A stretch of DNA of 64,000 nt from Alphaproteobacteria bacterium (GTDB lineage: Bacteria > Pseudomonadota > Alphaproteobacteria > Sphingomonadales > Sphingomonadaceae). Positions 59,906 to 64,000 of the stretch are shown here, one piece after another; positions within the stretch are counted from its first letter, which is position 1; each line of letters begins with the position of its first letter. A program made the position numbers and the translations under genes. The stretch is taken from the NCBI GenBank assembly GCA_018970445.1, contig JAGWWF010000002.1, forward strand, positions 62,001 to 126,000. Reading direction: 5' to 3'. The notes beneath the pieces are model-generated. The model worked only from the letters and a program-made list of their open reading frames with translations. It did no database searches and was not told the DNA's origin.

Positions 59906-62900
59906 CGCCGCAAGGCTTTGCCGAACTGGGCGCGGCGACACATTTTTCCTTTCTGGACGGCGCCTCCAGCCCGGCCGACATGGTGGCGGCCGCGGTGGCG
60001 CTGGGCCATTGCGGCATCGGCATTGCCGACAGGAACACGGTGGCCGGCGTGGTGCGCGCCCATGTGGCGGTGCGCGAATTGGCCGAGGCCGCAAGGGAGG
60101 CCGGCCACGAACCGCCGCCGTTCAAGCTGGCCGTGGGGGCGCGGCTGGTGTTTGCCGATGGCACGCCCGATGTGATCGCCTATCCCGCCACCCGCACCGG
60201 CTGGGGACGGCTCACCCGCCTGCTCACCACCGGCAACCGGCGGGCGGCCAAGGGCGATTGCATCCTGAACCTGTCCGATCTGATCGATCATGCCGATGGC
60301 CTGTTGCTGATCATGCTGCCGCCCGGCACCGGCCAGCGCAGCCGGCTGGCCGAACTGGCGCGCGCCTGCCCGGATCGGCTGTGGCAGGGGGCGATGCTGT
60401 GGGGCAGCGGCACCGACCGGCGGCGGCTGGCAGCGCTGGCCGAGGTGGCGGCGGGCTTGCAGGTGCCGCTGCTGGCGCTGAACGCCCCGCTTTATGCGAC
60501 CCCGGCGCAGCGCCCGCTGCACGATGTCATCAGCTGCATCCGCGACGGCGTCACCCTGGCCGCGGCCGGCACGCGGCTGAATGCCAATGCCGAACGCCAC
60601 CTGAAATCGGCCGATGCCATGGCCCGGCTGTTCCGCGATTTCCCGCAGGCGCTGGCCGAACCGGCGCGGCTGCTCGCCCGCGTCGATTTCACCCTCGATC
60701 AGCTGCGTTATGACTATCCCGACGAACCGGTGCCGCCAGGATATTCGGCGCAGGGCTGGCTGGAAACGCTCACCCTGCAAAAGGCGCGGGAAAAATGGCC
60801 CGATGGCGTGCCGCCGAAACTGATGGCGCTGCTGGTCGATGAATTCCGCATCATCGCGCAGGCCGGTTACGCGCCCTATTTCCTGACGGTGCACGATATC
60901 GTGGCGTTCGCGCAGAGCCGGGGCATCCTGTGCCAGGGCCGCGGCAGCGCCGCCAACAGTGCGGTGTGTTTCGTGCTGGGCATCACCGCGGTTGATCCTT
61001 CGGTGCACAATCTGCTGTTTTCCCGTTTCATTTCCGAAGAGCGCAAGGAACCGCCCGATATCGATGTCGATTTCGAGCATGAACGGCGCGAGGAGGTGAT
61101 GCAGTGGATTTACGAACGCTATGGCCGGGAACGCGCAGGCATCGCCGCCACCGTGATCCATTATCGCCCGCGCAGCGCCGTGCGCGAGGTGGGCAAGGTG
61201 CTGGGGATGAGCGAGGACTTGACCACGCGCCTGTCGAGCACCGTGTGGGGCAGCCATGCCAGCCAGATGGAGCGCGAACGCTTTGCCGAAAGCGGGCTGG
61301 ATCCCGACAGTCCGGAGATCGCCCGGCTGGGCGGGTTGGTGTCACAGATATTGGGCAGCCCGCGCCATCTGTCGCAGCATGTCGGGGGGTTCGTGCTCAC
61401 CCGGACACGGCTGGATGAGCTGGTGCCGATCCACAATGCCGCCATGGCGGACCGCACCTTCATCGAATGGGACAAGGACGATATCGACGCGCTGGGCCTG
61501 ATGAAGGTGGATGTGCTGGCGCTGGGCATGCTCAGCTGCATCCGCCGCGCGTTTGAATTCATCGAGACGCAGTTGGGGCACAGCTACACGCTGGACAATA
61601 TGCCGGGCGTGGCGGCGGACGTGTATGCCATGCTGCAAAAGGGCGACAGCATCGGCGTGTTCCAGGTGGAAAGCCGGGCGCAGATGAACATGCTGCCGCG
61701 CCTGAAGCCGGCCGAATTCTACGATCTGGTCATCCAGGTCGCCATCGTGCGGCCGGGGCCGATCCAGGGCGACATGGTTCACCCCTATCTGCGGCGCCGG
61801 CAGGGGCGCGAGGCGGTGAGCTTCCCCAGCCCCAAGCCGCCGCATGATCCCGATGAATTGAAGAATGTGCTGGGCAAGACGCTGGGCGTGCCCTTGTTCC
61901 AGGAACAGGCGATGAAGCTGGCGATCACCGCGGCCAATTTCACGCCGGCCGAAGCCAACCGCCTGCGCCGCGCCATGGCAACGTTCCGCCACAATGGCGG
62001 CATGGAGTTTTTCGAAGCCAAGCTGGTCGATGGCATGGTGGCGCGCGGTTATGAGGACGAGTTCGCCCGGCGCTGCTTCAACCAGATCAAGGGCTTTGGC
62101 AGTTACGGTTTCCCGGAAAGCCATGCCATCGCCTTTGCCCGGCTGGTGTGGGTGTCGGCCTATCTGAAATGCCGATACCCGGCGGTGTTTGCCGCCGCCC
62201 TGCTCAATGCCCAGCCGATGGGATTTTACGCCCCGGCCCAGATCGTGCGCGATGCGGCGGAACATGGGGTGGCGGTGCGCTGCGTGGATGTGAATTTCAG
62301 CGGGTGGGATTGCACGTTGGAAGGCGACGCGCCGGCCCTCGCCCTGCGTCTCGGCCTGCGCCAGATCAGCGGCTTTCGCGAGGAGTGGGCGACGCTTGTC
62401 GCCGCCGCCCGGCCGATCCGCAGCCTGGAACATCTCGCCCGCGCCGGCCTGCCCGCCCGCGCACTGAAACTGCTCGCCGATGCCGATGCCTGCGCCAGCC
62501 TTGATCTCAATCGCCGTGATGCCGGCTGGCAGGCGCTGCGCACCCCCACTGAAAGCCTGCCGCTGTTCGCCGCCGCCGAAGCCAGCGATCTGGGCGCGGA
62601 GGACGACCATGATCTGCCGCTGATGGCGCCGGGCGAGGAGGTTGCCGCCGATTATCAGGTGCTGCGCCTGTCCCTGCGTGCCCACCCGCTGGCGCTGCTG
62701 CGGCGCTGGTTCCCCAGCGTGCTCAACGCCGCCCAGTTCAATGCAGCGAAGAACGGCCGGCGCGCCAGCGTGGCCGGCGTGGTGCTGGTGCGCCAGCGGC
62801 CGGGCGGCGGCAACGCCATCTTCATCACGCTGGAGGATGAAACCGGCGTCGTGAACGTGGTGGTGTGGGCGCGCCTGTTCGAACGCTTCCGGCGCGCCAT

Positions 62901-63159
62901 CATGGCCAGCCGCCTGATGCAGGTGGAGGGCGAGGTGCAAAGAAGCCCCGAAGGCGTGATGCACCTGATGGCAACGCGCATCACCGATATGAGCGCCGTG
63001 CTCGATCGCCTGTCAGACGCGCACGATGCCACCCCGGCCCTGGCCCGCGCCAGCGAGGATCTGGTGCACGGGCCACAGGGGCGCAAGCCGCCGCCGCCCG
63101 CGCGTGGCCGCCACCCTCGCGACGTCCGCGTGATCCCGCGCAGCCGGGATTTTCATTGA
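59902..63159 (+). CDS. dnaE2: Error-prone DNA polymerase DnaE2 (ImuC)
   Basis: SOS-induced C-family polymerase that does translesion synthesis with ImuA and ImuB. The 1085-residue length is normal for DnaE2. The PHP domain at the N-terminus (FAELGAATHFSFLDGASSP) lacks the HxH metal pair, as usual in DnaE2. The palm motif PDIDVDFEHERREEV near residue 385 holds the catalytic Asp pair, with CQGRGSAANSAVCF near 345 and QHVGGFVLTRTRLDELVPIH near 490. A C-terminal OB fold near 950-1005 (GVVLVRQRPGGGNAIFITLED) follows. The start overlaps imuB by ATGA. Confidence 0.97.
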   Translation: MTPQGFAELGAATHFSFLDGASSPADMVAAAVALGHCGIGIADRNTVAGVVRAHVAVRELAEAAREAGHEPPPFKLAVGARLVFADGTPDVIAYPATRTGWGRLTRLLTTGNRRAAKGDCILNLSDLIDHADGLLLIMLPPGTGQRSRLAELARACPDRLWQGAMLWGSGTDRRRLAALAEVAAGLQVPLLALNAPLYATPAQRPLHDVISCIRDGVTLAAAGTRLNANAERHLKSADAMARLFRDFPQALAEPARLLARVDFTLDQLRYDYPDEPVPPGYSAQGWLETLTLQKAREKWPDGVPPKLMALLVDEFRIIAQAGYAPYFLTVHDIVAFAQSRGILCQGRGSAANSAVCFVLGITAVDPSVHNLLFSRFISEERKEPPDIDVDFEHERREEVMQWIYERYGRERAGIAATVIHYRPRSAVREVGKVLGMSEDLTTRLSSTVWGSHASQMERERFAESGLDPDSPEIARLGGLVSQILGSPRHLSQHVGGFVLTRTRLDELVPIHNAAMADRTFIEWDKDDIDALGLMKVDVLALGMLSCIRRAFEFIETQLGHSYTLDNMPGVAADVYAMLQKGDSIGVFQVESRAQMNMLPRLKPAEFYDLVIQVAIVRPGPIQGDMVHPYLRRRQGREAVSFPSPKPPHDPDELKNVLGKTLGVPLFQEQAMKLAITAANFTPAEANRLRRAMATFRHNGGMEFFEAKLVDGMVARGYEDEFARRCFNQIKGFGSYGFPESHAIAFARLVWVSAYLKCRYPAVFAAALLNAQPMGFYAPAQIVRDAAEHGVAVRCVDVNFSGWDCTLEGDAPALALRLGLRQISGFREEWATLVAAARPIRSLEHLARAGLPARALKLLADADACASLDLNRRDAGWQALRTPTESLPLFAAAEASDLGAEDDHDLPLMAPGEEVAADYQVLRLSLRAHPLALLRRWFPSVLNAAQFNAAKNGRRASVAGVVLVRQRPGGGNAIFITLEDETGVVNVVVWARLFERFRRAIMASRLMQVEGEVQRSPEGVMHLMATRITDMSAVLDRLSDAHDATPALARASEDLVHGPQGRKPPPPARGRHPRDVRVIPRSRDFH

Positions 63160-63190
63160 TGGCCAGGCCCCAAGGCGGCAAGCTGCACCA

Positions 63191-63691
63191 ATGACCATGG
63201 CAACCCTGTTTGAAACCGCCGCCCGCGTGGGCGCGCAACTGAAGGCCCGCCGCGAAACCGTGGCCGTGGCCGAATCCGCCGCCGGCGGCCTGATCTCGGC
63301 GGCGCTGCTCAGTGTGCCGGGGGCTTCGGCCTTCTATCTTGGCGGTGCCGTCGTCTACACGCCGCGCGCCCGCCACCGGCTGCTCGGCCTGAAGCGCGAA
63401 GATGTGCGGGGTTTCATGTCCGCCACCGAGCCGTTCGCGCTCTTGATGGCGCAAACCATCCGCAAGCAGCACAGCGTCACCTGGGGCATTGGCGAAACCG
63501 GCGCCGCCGGGCCGAACGGCAACCCCTATGGCCACGCCGCCGGGCACGATGTGGTGGCGGTGAGCGGCCCGGTGCAGGCGGCGCGCACCATCGCGACCGG
63601 ATCAAGCGACCGGCAGGCGAACATGGTGGCGTTTGCGGTGGCGGCGCTGGAATTGCTTGGGGAGCAGTTGGACACAGACCAGGGCGAATAG
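63191..63691 (+). CDS. CinA-type nicotinamide-nucleotide amidohydrolase family protein
   Basis: The 166-residue protein has the CinA C-terminal domain (PncC): VAVAESAAGGLISAALLSVPGAS near residue 25, with the catalytic Ser in AESAAGG; YLGGAVVYTPRARHRLLGL near 49; and ETGAAGPNGNPYG near 98. PncC deamidates nicotinamide mononucleotide in NAD recycling. The usual TxxS form (ESCTGG) is replaced here by ESAAGG, so activity on NMN is not certain. It follows dnaE2 by 31 bp. Confidence 0.88.
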   Translation: MTMATLFETAARVGAQLKARRETVAVAESAAGGLISAALLSVPGASAFYLGGAVVYTPRARHRLLGLKREDVRGFMSATEPFALLMAQTIRKQHSVTWGIGETGAAGPNGNPYGHAAGHDVVAVSGPVQAARTIATGSSDRQANMVAFAVAALELLGEQLDTDQGE

Positions 63692-63761
63692 GCGCCCCGG
63701 CGCTGGCACATCAGCCCGGTCAGGACGCGGGGCGCAGGCCGACCTGTCGACATCAACATCA

Positions 63762-63789
63762 TTGACTGAACCGCCCAGCGTCTTATGGC
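63762..63789 (+). promoter_or_regulatory. Possible promoter of the final gene
   Basis: TTGACT (63762-63767), a 16-base spacer and TATGGC (63784-63789) form a sigma-70-like pair 34 bases before the ATG at 63824. It is a fair match by pattern only. Confidence 0.35.
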
Positions 63790-63823
63790 AGCAACACGCC
63801 CCGAATTCCCCTGGAGTCTCCGC

Positions 63824-64000
63824 ATGCGCATGTCCCCCCTGCTGGTTGCCGCCAGCCTGTTCGCCATCACGCCGGCGCTGGCCCAGAGCCCGGCCCCCGT
63901 GGCAGCGGCGCAGAGTCCGTCGGTCCGGCTGGCGGCGCTGTTCGCCCAGAGCGATGCCGACAATCTGAAGCGCAATCCGCTTGGGCGGCTGTTCCGGGGG
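63824..64000 (+). CDS. DUF885-like exported protein (C-terminus outside window)
   Basis: Only the first 59 residues are visible. A signal peptide (MRMSPLLVAASLFAITPALA) is followed by Pro/Ala/Gln linker and VRLAALFAQSDADNLKRNPL, which resembles the opening of DUF885 proteins, a group of uncharacterised, probably metallopeptidase-like exported proteins. The gene runs off the end of the window. The family call is from the short N-terminal pattern and is tentative. Confidence 0.58.
   Translation, partial: MRMSPLLVAASLFAITPALAQSPAPVAAAQSPSVRLAALFAQSDADNLKRNPLGRLFRG

Overview
This 64 kb window reads as one chromosomal stretch of a high-GC alphaproteobacterium, most likely of the order Sphingomonadales. 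That placement is inference. It rests on an imuA-imuB-dnaE2 cassette behind an alphaproteobacterial GAAC-N7-GAAC LexA box, a 'ligase-associated' exonuclease/helicase/PdeM set, a DUF1289 protein, an ABA4-like protein and palindromic intergenic repeats of a kind I associate with sphingomonad genomes. Genes are densely packed, with many ATGA or TGATG start/stop overlaps. I recognised no tRNA, rRNA, CRISPR array, transposase or prophage gene.

Layout. 1-8.4 kb (minus strand): gyrB (C-terminus cut by the window edge), a PAS-PAS-GGDEF-EAL protein, recF coupled to a Nudix hydrolase, an old-yellow-enzyme oxidoreductase, lolA and a LuxR-type regulator. 8.6-18.0 kb (plus strand): the most unusual part, a tightly coupled four-gene operon. 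It encodes a secreted pentahaem cytochrome c, a lipoprotein with two HbpS/GlcG-like domains, a predicted outer-membrane beta-barrel, and a 1392-residue decahaem cytochrome with a C-terminal LVIVD-type propeller. Together they look like a porin-cytochrome electron conduit across the outer membrane. 18.2-26.8 kb: alkylsulfatase-like hydrolase, thioesterase, PssD/PssE-like glycosyltransferase pair, an LLM oxidoreductase-DUF1289-ABA4-like operon, a secreted methyltransferase, a 559-bp non-coding stretch with a strong terminator, a small conserved protein, RidA and a D,D-carboxypeptidase.

27-36 kb: prfC coupled to a class A penicillin-binding protein, an IspZ/YciB-like membrane protein, a long-chain acyl-CoA synthetase, gamma-glutamyltransferase and pyrD. 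36.2-42.4 kb: the ligase-associated exonuclease, a FitAB/VapBC toxin-antitoxin pair, the ligase-associated helicase, a POT peptide transporter and PdeM; the ATP-dependent ligase itself is absent. 42.5-48.2 kb: galU, an orphan OmpR-like regulator with a degenerate receiver, a small sulfite-oxidase-fold protein, a flavin reductase, a polysaccharide flippase, a DUF2306 protein and a membrane-bound LytTR regulator.

48.2-57.6 kb: priA, then purB, a small secreted protein, a purine phosphoribosyltransferase and an adenine/adenosine deaminase, which together suggest purine interconversion (adenine to hypoxanthine to IMP, with PurB acting on both arms). An acyl-CoA ligase, a helical-repeat protein and a 2-hydroxychromene-2-carboxylate isomerase-like protein follow. 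57.6-64 kb: the SOS mutasome imuA-imuB-dnaE2, a CinA-type amidohydrolase and the start of a DUF885-like protein. Two closely related long inverted repeats (about 18.04-18.14 and 55.31-55.41 kb) both sit between convergent gene ends.
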